Shown here: positions 54,385 through 63,626 of the stretch, in pieces
Layout of the letters: each line of letters begins with the position of its first letter
Position numbering within the stretch: position 1 is the stretch's first letter
NCBI GenBank assembly: GCA_028875655.1
Contig: JAPPCX010000066.1
Coordinates: forward strand, 1 to 64,000
DNA: 64,000 nt
Reading direction: 5' to 3'
Origin: Chloroflexota bacterium
Lineage (GTDB): Bacteria; Chloroflexota; Dehalococcoidia; Lucifugimonadales; UBA3495
Position numbers and translations under genes: made by a program
Notes under the pieces: model-generated
What the model saw: only the letters and a program-made list of their open reading frames with translations
What the model was told of the DNA's origin: nothing
Databases searched by the model: none

Positions 54385-54975
54385 CTACGGCCGCAACGGA
54401 ATCGGCCGGTTCGTCTGATTCTCCGCAATCTGGTCCGTGTCCCACAGCTTGGCGAAGTTATACGCCCGCGGGCAGTGCCCGTAGGATTCCTCCACGTTGA
54501 TGATGATGCCCTGCAGGTGCTTGGCATTGTCATCCGTCCAGTACAGCGACAACTCCACCTTCTGCCGCTCCAGCTCCTCTTTGTCCACTATCGTCACCGT
54601 CCCGTTTACCCGCACCGTGTCGTTCACGCCGGGGATCATGAATAGCAGCCCGACGTGCGGGTTGTCGTCCATGTTCTGGTAGGATTGGAACAGTCGGTTC
54701 CCGGCCACGTCCGGTAGCAGCAGCCTGGTGCCGTCAATCACCTTCACGAAACCCGGCTTCCCGCCCTTGGGCGATGCGTCGCAGTTGCCGTCCGGGTCCG
54801 ACGACGCCATCACCACGAACGGCGATGCCTGGATGAATTTCTGCACGAACTCCGACATCTCGCCCTTCACCTTCACCCGAGCCCGTTCGCTCATCTCGCC
54901 GAATTGGTCATTGAACCGGCTCCGCTCCTGCTCAATGGTGCAGAGGTCGCCAATTGCTGGGGCTGTGGTAGTCAT
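54385..54975 (-). CDS. Pyridoxamine 5'-phosphate oxidase-like FMN-binding protein
   Basis: 196 residues from ATG 54975, preceded by GGAGG; a longer frame to 55065 exists. Split-barrel flavin-binding fold of the MSMEG_1061-like or PNPOx group: FVVMASSDPDGNCDASPKGG, RLLLPDVAGNRLFQSYQNM, NPHVGLLFMIPGVNDTVRVNG and VEESYGHCPRA. The CPR tail is a conserved family feature. Possibly an F420- or FMN-dependent reductase. Confidence 0.85.
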   Translation of the reverse strand: MTTTAPAIGDLCTIEQERSRFNDQFGEMSERARVKVKGEMSEFVQKFIQASPFVVMASSDPDGNCDASPKGGKPGFVKVIDGTRLLLPDVAGNRLFQSYQNMDDNPHVGLLFMIPGVNDTVRVNGTVTIVDKEELERQKVELSLYWTDDNAKHLQGIIINVEESYGHCPRAYNFAKLWDTDQIAENQTNRPIPLRP

Positions 54976-55751
54976 CTCGCATACCCTCCACGCTTTACAG
55001 GTTCCACTACGCTGCCGCACAGAATACCCGATTTCCGCCACCCGCGCCACCATCCCAAATCTCACGCGCTCCGGGTTTCACCCAATAAATTCCCAAAATT
55101 GGTGACACCTCCTGCCATTATGACCCCCGTTAGCGACCATCCTATCCGCTATACTGTACTAACGTTCGGCAAACGGCCGGCGGGAGAACCAGCGCTGTCC
55201 CCCGCCGTCCACGCCCCAAACCCCGCGCGCAGGGCCGGGGCAAATGCTGAAACCTATCCGCCATCGGCGGACACATCTGAATAGGGTTCCAAAGGGTTCG
55301 GGTGAAACACGGCCTAATCGTCGCGGGTTGGCCCCCGCGGCAACCAGTCGGATTTCTTGCACCGCTGGCTCGCGCCTGAGGCTGTTTTATTCCGCAGCAT
55401 GGCCTTGACCAGTACGGCGGGTGTCACCACCGCTCCACGAGGGTCGCATGTCCCCTCTTCCGCTCATCCTGAGCTGCCGTAGGTCCGCCTATGGTGAATC
55501 GAAGGATGGTCGGGGGCGGGCAAGTGAGGGCGTAATGCTCTCATCGACCAATACGGTCAGCACGTGGAATTCTAGGACGTAATATCGCAAAAATGCTCTC
55601 GGGCCGTAGCGCCGACCACCTGGACCCCCGGAACCCTGAAAAATCAATCCTCGGAAAAACCAAACCCTGCGCCGACCGACGGAGAGGAGCAAGCCAGGCA
55701 AATAGCACAAGGGTAGGGGCGAATAACTATTCGCCCCCTCTGGAAATTCTC
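54976..55751. other. 776-base region without a convincing gene
   Basis: It lies between the PNPOx-like gene and DppF. It contains a palindrome with arms CATCCT (55464-55469) and AGGATG (55503-55508), an R1 copy at 55713, and only short open frames of biased composition. No tRNA or conserved motif was seen. It may hold the remains of a lost gene. Confidence 0.5.
55713..55737. repeat. R1 palindromic repeat
   Basis: GTAGGGGCGAATA, ACT, ATTCGCCCC; 15 bases past the DppF stop on the minus strand. Confidence 0.82.
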
Positions 55752-56765
55752 TCAGTCGTACAGGTGGCACGCCGTGGCGTGGCCGGGCTGGTGCTCCCGC
55801 ATCACCGGCAGGTCCGTCGAGCACCGCTCCATGACGAACGGGCAGCGCGGGTGAAATGCGCAGCCTCCTGGCGGGTTCAACGGAGACGGGACCTCGCCAG
55901 TAAGCACGATTTCTTCGCGCTGTTGCCGGGGATGGGCCGGCAGCGACGCCGAAATCAGCGCTTTCGTGTAAGGATGCTGCGGGTCCGTGAACAGCTCGAT
56001 GGGCGGCGCTTCCTCCACTATCTTGCCCAGGTACATCACGCCTACCGTGTGGCTCATGTACCGTACCGTCGCCAGGTTGTGCGCGATCAGCAGATAACTG
56101 AGTTCGTAGCTGGACTGCAACTCCTTCAGCAGGTTCAGAATCTGCGCGCGAATCGACACGTCCAGCGCGGATACCGGCTCGTCCAGCACGATCAGTTTCG
56201 GCCGCGTGGACAGGGCTCTGGCGATGGCAATCCGTTGCCGCTGTCCCCCGCTGAACTCGTGGGGATACCGTTCGGCGTGGAACGGGTGCAACCCCACCAC
56301 CTGCAGGAGCTCTTGCACCTGAGAGCGGACGGCGGAGCGGCTCAGCCGCTGGTGCGTGATCAGCGGCTCCGAAATTATCTGGTCAACCCGCATCCGCGGA
56401 TTCAGCGAACTCCAGGGGTCCTGGAACACCGCCTGCACCGATGCCCGGAAGTTACGCCGTTCGGCTCCCGAAAACTGCGCCATCGGCCGGCTGTCGAAGT
56501 AGATGCTGCCGTCCGTCGGCTCGTCCGCCATCAGCAGCATCCGGCTGGTGGTGGTCTTGCCGCACCCCGACTCCCCCACTAGGCTGTAGGTCTGCCCCGG
56601 CATGATGTTGATGGAAATCCCATCCACCGCCTTTACCGTACCGGTGCGCCGCCTCAGCAGGTTTCCACGGTAAACCGGGAAATGGCGTCGGATTCCCTCC
56701 AGGCGTACCAGCGCCCCGTCGCCGTTGACGCCCTCGGCTGCGGTTGGTGAAGCGACTGCGGCCAT
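55752..56765 (-). CDS. Dipeptide-type ABC transporter ATPase, DppF-like
   Basis: 337 residues. Walker A GESGCGKTTTSR, signature FSGGQRQRIAIARAL, Walker B LIVLDEPVSALD, and the oligopeptide-specific C-terminal segment GGCAFHPRCPFV, with Cys residues known to bind an iron-sulfur cluster in some members. Powers the permeases; starts one base after the DppD stop. Only ATPase pair in the window. Confidence 0.95.
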   Translation of the reverse strand: MAAVASPTAAEGVNGDGALVRLEGIRRHFPVYRGNLLRRRTGTVKAVDGISINIMPGQTYSLVGESGCGKTTTSRMLLMADEPTDGSIYFDSRPMAQFSGAERRNFRASVQAVFQDPWSSLNPRMRVDQIISEPLITHQRLSRSAVRSQVQELLQVVGLHPFHAERYPHEFSGGQRQRIAIARALSTRPKLIVLDEPVSALDVSIRAQILNLLKELQSSYELSYLLIAHNLATVRYMSHTVGVMYLGKIVEEAPPIELFTDPQHPYTKALISASLPAHPRQQREEIVLTGEVPSPLNPPGGCAFHPRCPFVMERCSTDLPVMREHQPGHATACHLYD

Positions 56766-56766
56766 G

Positions 56767-57732
56767 TTACTCCGACCTCCAGCAGCGGGAAGTGTGTCTT
56801 GGCGCTACGGTGAACTCGTCGGGATATTCCTGGCACCGTTCCCAGGCGTGCGGACACCTCGGCGCGAACGAGCACCCGGCCGGCAGCGCGTCCAGTGACG
56901 GCGGCTGCCCCTCAATCGACGGCAGCGTATCCACGTCGGTGTCCAGGTCCGGTACCGACTGCAACAGCGCCTCCGTGTACGGGTGCGCCGGGTGGTCGAA
57001 CATGTCTTCCACGTCGGACTGCTCCACGATCCGCCCGGCATACATCACCGCCACCCGGTCGCACATCCGCGCCACAATCCCGAAGTCGTGGGTGATGAAG
57101 ATGATCGCGGCCCCGGTCTGTTCCTGGATGTCTTTCAGCAGCCTGAGATACTGCAACTGGATCGTCGCGTCCAGCGAGGTCGTCGGCTCGTCCGCGATCA
57201 GCAGGTTGGGCGCTCGGGCAATCGAAATCGCGCCCACCACCCGTTGCCTCATGCCGCCGCTCATCTGGTGCGGAAAGTTCGTCAGCCGGTCTTCGGGCGC
57301 GGGAATCCTCACGTTAGCTAGCAACTCGGCGGCCCGACGCCTCAGTGATCGCTTCGGTTCCTCGTATTCCAGCTTCAGCGTTTCCACCAACTGGTCGCCC
57401 ACCGTAAAGACCGGGTTCAGCGAGGTCAGCGGGTCCTGCATCACCATGCAGATGCCCGACCCGCGAATCTCCCGCATCTCGCCCCGGCTTTTTTCCAGCA
57501 GGTTTTCGCCCAGGTAGTCGATCGTCCCGCCGACTATCCTGCCGGGATGGGGCACCATTCCCAGGATCGACCAGGCCGTCATGCTCTTGCCGGAACCCGA
57601 CTCTCCGACGATGCCCAGCGTCTCGCCCCGCCCCAGCTCAAAACTGATCCCGTCCACGGCCTTGACTACGCCGGTACGGGTGAAAAAGTGGGTTTGCAGG
57701 TCTTCAACCCGCAGAATTACGTCGTTAGTCAT
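56767..57732 (-). CDS. Dipeptide-type ABC transporter ATPase, DppD-like
   Basis: 321 residues. Walker A GESGSGKSMTAWS near residue 42, signature MSGGMRQRVVGAIS, Walker B LLIADEPTTSLD, and a C-terminal CSFAPRCPHAWERC Cys-rich segment. It pairs with the DppF-like protein two bases downstream and follows the DppC gene by 80 bases. The genes are in the order binding protein, DppB, DppC, DppD, DppF. Confidence 0.95.
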   Translation of the reverse strand: MTNDVILRVEDLQTHFFTRTGVVKAVDGISFELGRGETLGIVGESGSGKSMTAWSILGMVPHPGRIVGGTIDYLGENLLEKSRGEMREIRGSGICMVMQDPLTSLNPVFTVGDQLVETLKLEYEEPKRSLRRRAAELLANVRIPAPEDRLTNFPHQMSGGMRQRVVGAISIARAPNLLIADEPTTSLDATIQLQYLRLLKDIQEQTGAAIIFITHDFGIVARMCDRVAVMYAGRIVEQSDVEDMFDHPAHPYTEALLQSVPDLDTDVDTLPSIEGQPPSLDALPAGCSFAPRCPHAWERCQEYPDEFTVAPRHTSRCWRSE

Positions 57733-57812
57733 TTAGCCCCTGATGCGCGGCGTCATCGTGGGTGCCAACGCGACGCCCTCCCGGAGGCCGTGCAGCCTTG
57801 CGGGAATCCCGG

Positions 57813-58694
57813 CTACCGCGCCCTTCGCAACTTGGGGTCCAGGTAATCGCGAAGCCAGTCCCCGAAGAAGTTGAACGCCAGCACAACCACCGTGATCGCT
57901 ACTCCGGGGAACAAGGACAGCCACCAGACATCCAGGATAACTTCTTGTCCTTCGGCCACCATTATACCCCAAGCCGGCGCGCCCGGAGATAACCCCAGCC
58001 CCAGAAAGCTCAACGCTGCCTCCAGCAGAATTATCTGGCCCACCATCAGACTGGTAATCACCATCAGCGTGTTCGCCACGTTCGGGAAAATATGCCGCCA
58101 CAGGATTATCGGCGCCTTTACCCCGGTGATTCTCGCCAGCGTAACAAAGTCGTAGCCTTTCACCGTCAGCACGTCGCCCCGAATCATCCGGGCAAACCTC
58201 GCCCACACCGTCAGCAGCACCGCCAGGATGATGGCCGGCGGCCCCGGGTTCATGATTACCACCACCACCAGCGCCAGCAGGATGGTCGGAAATCCCAGCG
58301 CGGCGTCCGTTATCCGCATCAACACCGCATCTGCCCAGCTGCCCCAGTACCCCGACACCAGCCCGATAACCGTCCCGATTACGGCTCCCAGCGCTAGGGC
58401 CGTCACACTGATCTGCACCGTCGTGCGGGCTCCGTAGATCAGCCTGCTCAGCATGTCCCGCCCCAGCACGTCGGTCCCCAGCAGGTGCTCCCTCGATTCA
58501 AACGGGGCCAGCTTGCTGTTGATGACGTTCAGGCTGGTCGGGTCGTGCGGCGCCAGCCAGTGCGCGAAAGCCGCGCACGCCAGCAGAACCAGCAGCACCG
58601 CGATCGGTATCCACGGTAGCCTTTTCTCCGCCAGCCGACCACGCCAGCTCAGCTGTGGTTGGGCGTTCTCCAGCACCAGATCGGAGGTTGCCAT
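57813..58694 (-). CDS. Dipeptide-type ABC transporter permease, DppC-like (operon C)
   Basis: 293 residues with the DppC pattern: LGTDVLGRDMLSRLIYGARTT at about 95-115, then GFPTILLALVVVVIMNPG and the C-terminal DYLDPKLRRAR. It differs from operons A and B but is close to the operon D copy (NFFGDWLRDYLDP). It is the second permease of the complete transporter. Confidence 0.93.
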   Translation of the reverse strand: MATSDLVLENAQPQLSWRGRLAEKRLPWIPIAVLLVLLACAAFAHWLAPHDPTSLNVINSKLAPFESREHLLGTDVLGRDMLSRLIYGARTTVQISVTALALGAVIGTVIGLVSGYWGSWADAVLMRITDAALGFPTILLALVVVVIMNPGPPAIILAVLLTVWARFARMIRGDVLTVKGYDFVTLARITGVKAPIILWRHIFPNVANTLMVITSLMVGQIILLEAALSFLGLGLSPGAPAWGIMVAEGQEVILDVWWLSLFPGVAITVVVLAFNFFGDWLRDYLDPKLRRAR

Positions 58695-58714
58695 GCCGTG
58701 CGCTCCCGTTTCCC

Positions 58715-59632
58715 TCAGTGCCGTATCCGGGGATCGGCGTACACGTAGAGGATGTCAACTATCAGCGCAGTCAGGATGTAGAAGAACGCCGATGCCATTA
58801 CCGCCGCCTGCACCACCGGGAAATTGCGCTGCAACACTCCGTCCAGCATCAGGCGGCCCAATCCGGGCCAGGCGAATACCTGCTCCACCACGATCGCCCC
58901 GTTCAGCAGGCCGGCCAGGCTGATCCCGCTGAACGTGAGGATGGGAATTAGTGCGTTGCGCAACGCGTGTTTCCATACCACCATCCCATCTTTCAAGCCC
59001 TTGATTCGCGCGAACCGCACGTAGTCGCTGTCCAATACCTCCAGCATGCTGGAGCGGCCCAGCCGCATGATTCCCGCCATGATCGACCACGCCAGCACAA
59101 AGGACGGCAGGATGAAGTTCTCCGGCCCCTCGCGCCCGTAGGTTGGCAACAGCTTGAGGATGGCCCCGAACAGCAGGATCAGCATGATGGCCACCCAGAA
59201 TTGGGGCGCCGCCATGCCCAGCACGGCGAATAACTTGCCTCCCTTGTCGAAAATCGAGTCGCGTTTCACCGCCGACAGGATTCCCAACGGTACGCCGATT
59301 ACCACCGCCAGCGCCATACCTGCCAGCGCCAACTGAAGCGTCGCGGGCAGCCGCTCAAGTAGCAGGTCTCTGGTCGGCCTCCGGTCGCGAATCGACAAGC
59401 CGAAGTCGCCCTTGACCGCCCCTCTCAGGAATATGATGTACTGCTCGGGTAGGGATTTATCCAGGCCCAACTGCTTGCGAACTCGCTCATAGTCGGCCTT
59501 GCTCGACGCCTCCGGCGGCAGCAAGACCAGCGCGGGGTCTCCCGTCAGGCGGGTCGCCAGGAACACCAGCAGGCTGATGACCAACAGGGTGAAGATGCCC
59601 TGCAGGACGCGTATTCCGATGAATTGCCACAT
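58715..59632 (-). CDS. Dipeptide-type ABC transporter permease, DppB-like (operon C)
   Basis: 305 residues. First helix GIRVLQGIFTLLVISLLVFL, then TGDPALVLLPPEAS. The ATPase-binding loop is LEVLDSDYVRFARIKGLKDG at about 205-225. The C-terminus YVYADPRIRH matches the family. It lies 20 bases upstream of DppC. Confidence 0.94.
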   Translation of the reverse strand: MWQFIGIRVLQGIFTLLVISLLVFLATRLTGDPALVLLPPEASSKADYERVRKQLGLDKSLPEQYIIFLRGAVKGDFGLSIRDRRPTRDLLLERLPATLQLALAGMALAVVIGVPLGILSAVKRDSIFDKGGKLFAVLGMAAPQFWVAIMLILLFGAILKLLPTYGREGPENFILPSFVLAWSIMAGIMRLGRSSMLEVLDSDYVRFARIKGLKDGMVVWKHALRNALIPILTFSGISLAGLLNGAIVVEQVFAWPGLGRLMLDGVLQRNFPVVQAAVMASAFFYILTALIVDILYVYADPRIRH

Positions 59633-59644
59633 TCCCTATGTTCC

Positions 59645-59714
59645 CAGCCGTCAATCCCGCATTTCCTCGCCGGCGCTCCCGCGAAAGGTAAGTCTGCGCC
59701 TTTCGCGGGAGTCC
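59645..59714. repeat. Extended R2 repeat
   Basis: CTCCCGCGAAAGG (59676-59688) pairs perfectly with CCTTTCGCGGGAG (59699-59711) around TAAGTCTGCG, preceded by R2-like TCAATCCCGC. It stands between the binding protein and DppB of operon C, the same place as R1 in operons A and B. Confidence 0.8.
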
Positions 59715-59721
59715 GGCGCGC

Positions 59722-61434
59722 CTAGTTAAGCTTCATCGTCCAGATGGCGGTTTGATACGCCACCACGGGCCACGGCTCCCACTCGGCGATGCGGGGGCCC
59801 ACACCCCACGGCAGGTTCACGTAACCAGTGCCGAATTCGTAGCGTTCTTCACGGAGAAGTTTGTAGGCTTGGTTGAATGCTTCCTGTCGGAGTGCGGGAT
59901 CGACCACCGTCAACGCGTCCTTGGCGATGGCGATCAAGTCGTCTCGTCGGCCGCCCAGGTGCGCACCACCTTCCGGGTTTCCGTATATGGCGTTGGTAAT
60001 GCTTCCGCCATCCCATCGGGTCTCGTTGGCCCGTACGATCACTTTGCCGTCCAATTGACGGTCGAACCAGCGTTCACGCACCGTCGCCGCTTCACCGACG
60101 ATCACTTCAACGTCAATGCCCAGGTTCTTTTCCCACATATCAGCGATCAATTGCGCTTGTTCAGGAAGGAACGGCACATCACCAGCCTTCCAGGTGTGGA
60201 TTTCCAGGGTGCCAAATCCCTCGCCATCAGGGTAACCCGCGTCAGCCAATAGCTGTTGCGCCTTTTCAACATCCAGCGGTACCGGATCCAGGTCTTCGCT
60301 GTACCCCAACGCGTTGGGGGTTGCCCAGTTCCAGCCCTTTGCCACGGCGGCTTCGGGTCCGTAGAGGGAGTTGATGATCAAGTCTTTGTCGATGGCATAG
60401 TCGAGAGCCTGCCGGACTCCCTTCTTGTGGCAGGGGAACTGCTCTTCCCAGCAGCCGGGCAGCAGGATCCAAATGTAGGATGATTCCTGCGACCAGATCA
60501 TGCGGCCGCCGCCGTCCTCGACCTGGTCTTTGACCGCGAGGTTGGCTTCGATCACGTCTGCATCACCGGCCCGAAGCGCCGCCACGCGGGTTGCGACTTC
60601 CGGAACCAGGCGCATATCCAGCGTCTGGAAGGACGGTCCGCGCTCGGGGTCGAAGTAGTCCTCGTAGCGTTCCAGCAGGATCTGCTCGCTGATGACATGT
60701 TTGTCCAGCCGGAACGGACCGGCGCCGATGGGCGCTTCGTTGTAACCGGTCTGTCCCAGGCTTTCAAAGTAGGTCTTGGGCAGCAGAACGCCCGCGATCC
60801 CGAAGCTGAGATCGGAGATGAAGAACGGGAAAAACGCCTTTGGAGAGGTGTGCGTCACCCGCAAAGTGTTGGGCCCGGTGGCTTCGATGCTTGCCGTTTC
60901 CGCGGCTTCAGCCTGGACGCTGGGACTGATTGATTCGGTCACCGCCTCCGGACCGAACGTGAATTCCATCGTGAACATCGCGTCGTCAATGGTCAACGCG
61001 TCGCCGTTGTGGAAAGTGATGCCGTCCCTCAAAGTCAGGTCCCATGACAGCCCATCATCCGAAACGCTCCAGTCGGTCAGCACCCCTGGCACCATCTCCA
61101 GGTTTTCATTGCCGTTGATCCAGAATGCGTGCATCTGGCGACCGTAGGTTGCGGTTTCTCCGACACCATCGCGGGGAGTGAACAGCTCGGTGGCCCACAC
61201 CGCGTTCATCAACGTGACCTTGCCGCCCGTTTCCTCGGTCATGGCCGCGGCCGGCGCTTCGGTAGGCTGCGCGGGAGCGGCGGGGACGGCAGTGGCCGCG
61301 GGAGCCGCAGTCGGTTGTTCGGCGGCGGCTGGAGCGGACTCCTCCGCGGGGCTGCCGCACGCCCCGGCTGCCAACAGCAGGAGGATGGCCATCGGTACCA
61401 GTAGTAACTTCACGCCCAATTTGCGGTGCAACAT
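59722..61434 (-). CDS. ABC transporter substrate-binding lipoprotein (operon C)
   Basis: 570 residues from ATG 61434, which has AAGGAGG nine bases upstream; the frame continues to 61533 through the promoter. Signal sequence with lipid-attachment Cys in AAGACGSPAEES, a short Ala/Pro/Thr linker, and the SBP_bac_5 domain from GGKVTLMNAVWATELFTPRD on. Typical WDLTLRDGITFHNGDALT and QALDYAIDKDLI segments follow. First gene of the complete importer. Confidence 0.92.
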   Translation of the reverse strand: MLHRKLGVKLLLVPMAILLLLAAGACGSPAEESAPAAAEQPTAAPAATAVPAAPAQPTEAPAAAMTEETGGKVTLMNAVWATELFTPRDGVGETATYGRQMHAFWINGNENLEMVPGVLTDWSVSDDGLSWDLTLRDGITFHNGDALTIDDAMFTMEFTFGPEAVTESISPSVQAEAAETASIEATGPNTLRVTHTSPKAFFPFFISDLSFGIAGVLLPKTYFESLGQTGYNEAPIGAGPFRLDKHVISEQILLERYEDYFDPERGPSFQTLDMRLVPEVATRVAALRAGDADVIEANLAVKDQVEDGGGRMIWSQESSYIWILLPGCWEEQFPCHKKGVRQALDYAIDKDLIINSLYGPEAAVAKGWNWATPNALGYSEDLDPVPLDVEKAQQLLADAGYPDGEGFGTLEIHTWKAGDVPFLPEQAQLIADMWEKNLGIDVEVIVGEAATVRERWFDRQLDGKVIVRANETRWDGGSITNAIYGNPEGGAHLGGRRDDLIAIAKDALTVVDPALRQEAFNQAYKLLREERYEFGTGYVNLPWGVGPRIAEWEPWPVVAYQTAIWTMKLN

Positions 61435-61501
61435 TCGGGGTTCCTCCTTGCCAGCGGCTATTGCAGGAGTTTTCGTAATCGGATCCCTACTGTGTGGCGG
61501 G

Positions 61502-61530
61502 ACATTAGCACATCGTACTATCGTCGTCAA
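61502..61530 (-). promoter_or_regulatory. Promoter of ABC operon C
   Basis: On the minus strand TTGACG (61530-61525) is followed after exactly 17 bases by TAATGT (61507-61502), 68 bases upstream of the binding-protein ATG. Confidence 0.6.
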
Positions 61531-61631
61531 CAATCGTACTCATACGACGGTGTCACGCGTTTCCGTGTCCACAAAATAGCGCGGGGGCGACGATTCACGT
61601 CACCCCCACCGAAAATTGGAAATAGCCCGAG

Positions 61632-62516
61632 TCACCCTGCGCGTCGGAGGCGCGGGTCCAGATAGTCGCGCAGCCAGTCGCCAAAGAAGTTGAACGCCAT
61701 CACGACTACTGTAATCAGGATGCCGGGGAAGAGGGCGATCCACCAGGCCTGGGTGAGGAACTCGCGTCCCTCGGCCACCAGGATGCCCCACGCCGGGTCT
61801 CCCGGTCGGAGGCCCAGACCGAGGAAGCTCAGCGACGCCTCCAGCAGAATTACCTGGCCGACGCTGACGCTGGTGAGCACCATCAGAGTATTGATGACGT
61901 TGGGGAACAGGTGCCGCCAGACAATCATCCCGGACGAAACTCCGTAGATTTGGGCCAGCACTACGAAATCGCGGTCGCGGATGGCCAGCACTTCACCGCG
62001 AATCATGCGGGCGAACCGGGCCCATTGCGTGGCGGCAATGGCAATCATTACGTTCCACACGCCAGTGCCCAGGTAAGTAACGATGAGCAGGGCAACCAGG
62101 ATGGATGGAAAGCCCAGCACGGCGTCGGTGATACGCATGAGCACCGAATCGACCCACCTACCCGAATAACCGGATACGAGCCCCACGACAGTTCCGGCCA
62201 GGATAGCCACCACCATGGAGGGCGCGGTTACCTGGAGCATGGTGCGAGCGCCGTAGATGAGCCGGCTCAGCATATCCTTGCCCAACCGGTCGGTGCCGAG
62301 GATGTGTTCGGCACTCTGGAAGGGAGGCTGCAGCTTGTTAAAGACATCCTTTTCCCCAGGATCATGGGGCGAAACCAGGTTGGCGAAGATAGCGCAAAAG
62401 AGGATAATGGCCAGGATCGCCAGGGGAATCCAGGGAAGCCTCGCCTCCTGGATTTTTCGGCGCAGACTGGCCGGAGTCCGGTCGTCAGCGACCAGAATGG
62501 CGTTGTCGGATGCCAT
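61632..62516 (-). CDS. Dipeptide-type ABC transporter permease, DppC-like (operon D)
   Basis: 294 residues, paralogous to the operon C DppC: LGTDRLGKDMLSRLIYGART near 90-110, GFPSILVALLIVTYLG, and the terminal NFFGDWLRDYLDPRLRRAG. Fourteen bases from DppB. No ATPase follows; the next gene is the operon C binding protein with its own promoter. Confidence 0.93.
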   Translation of the reverse strand: MASDNAILVADDRTPASLRRKIQEARLPWIPLAILAIILFCAIFANLVSPHDPGEKDVFNKLQPPFQSAEHILGTDRLGKDMLSRLIYGARTMLQVTAPSMVVAILAGTVVGLVSGYSGRWVDSVLMRITDAVLGFPSILVALLIVTYLGTGVWNVMIAIAATQWARFARMIRGEVLAIRDRDFVVLAQIYGVSSGMIVWRHLFPNVINTLMVLTSVSVGQVILLEASLSFLGLGLRPGDPAWGILVAEGREFLTQAWWIALFPGILITVVVMAFNFFGDWLRDYLDPRLRRAG

Positions 62517-62529
62517 TCCGTCCTCCTCT

Positions 62530-63495
62530 TTAGTTGGGCCTTACGCGAGGGTCCGCGTAGCCGTACATGATGTCAACGATGAGCGCGGTGAGGATATAGG
62601 CCGCGCCGGATACCATGATCGCCCCTTCCACCTGGGGGAAGTTGTTGGACAGCACACCTTCCAGGAGCATCAGGCCGACCCCGGGCCAGGCGAACACCAC
62701 TTCAACCACCACCGAGCCGTTGAGCAGGCCGGCGAGGCTGATGCCGCCGAAAGTGATGACCGGGATCAGGGCGTTCCGAGCTGCGTGCTTCCAGATGACC
62801 ACCCGGTCGCTCATGCCTTTTACCTGGGCGAACTTCACGTAATCGCTGTCCAGGACTTCCAGCATGGCGGAGCGGGCCAGGCGCATTATGGCGGCGATGA
62901 TCGCCAGGGCCAGAACGAAGGCAGGGAGAATCAGATGTCGGATCATATCGGGAATCTGCGACCACTCCGGCAGCCAACCCTGGGTGTCCCCCCGGCCATA
63001 GGCCGGCAGCAAATCGAGGTAGCCGGCGAGAACGATAATGAGCATGATGGCGACCCAGAACTGAGGGGCGGCCATGCCGAAAATGGCGAAGGTCTTGCAG
63101 ACCCTATCCAGAATGGTGTCTCGCTTGACGGCCGATATGATGCCCAATGGAACGCCGATGACGATGGCGAGCACCATGCCGGACAGGGCCAGGTGGACCG
63201 TTGCTGGGATGCGTTCCAGGAGAATCTCCCGCACCGGTCGGCGGGCGGTGAAAGAGTTGCCGAAATCGAGCTGCACAGCCTTGTAGAGAAAGTTGGCGTA
63301 CTGGATGATAAAGGGCTTGTCCAGGCCGTAAGCCTTCTTCTGGGCTTCGTACACCGCCTCGTCGTGGTCGTTGGAGATGGGGAGCAGGAAGCGCGCCGGG
63401 TCGCCAGTCAGGTGGACGCTGCCAAAAACTACGAAGCTCAGCGCCACCAGGGTGACGAAGCCTTCCAGCAAGCGACGGGCGATGTAAACGGTCAT
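62530..63495 (-). CDS. Dipeptide-type ABC transporter permease, DppB-like (operon D)
   Basis: 321 residues. First helix RRLLEGFVTLVALSFVVFGS, then LTGDPARFLLPISND. The ATPase-contact segment is LEVLDSDYVKFAQVKGMSDR, like operon C. The C-terminus is GYADPRVRPN. An R1 repeat lies upstream, between it and the binding protein. Confidence 0.94.
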   Translation of the reverse strand: MTVYIARRLLEGFVTLVALSFVVFGSVHLTGDPARFLLPISNDHDEAVYEAQKKAYGLDKPFIIQYANFLYKAVQLDFGNSFTARRPVREILLERIPATVHLALSGMVLAIVIGVPLGIISAVKRDTILDRVCKTFAIFGMAAPQFWVAIMLIIVLAGYLDLLPAYGRGDTQGWLPEWSQIPDMIRHLILPAFVLALAIIAAIMRLARSAMLEVLDSDYVKFAQVKGMSDRVVIWKHAARNALIPVITFGGISLAGLLNGSVVVEVVFAWPGVGLMLLEGVLSNNFPQVEGAIMVSGAAYILTALIVDIMYGYADPRVRPN

Positions 63496-63569
63496 ATGAG
63501 GAAACCCGCTAGAGGGAAACTAACTGACAGTCAGTATAGCGTTAAATCAACGGAAAGCGGTGTAACGGT

Positions 63570-63594
63570 AGGGGCGGGTGCTAAACCCGCCCCT
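63570..63594. repeat. R1 palindromic repeat
   Basis: AGGGGCGGGT (63570-63579) pairs with ACCCGCCCCT (63585-63594). It lies between the operon D binding protein and DppB. Confidence 0.83.
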
Positions 63595-63626
63595 GAATTT
63601 GCGGTCGCTACCTGGGGAAGCCGGGC

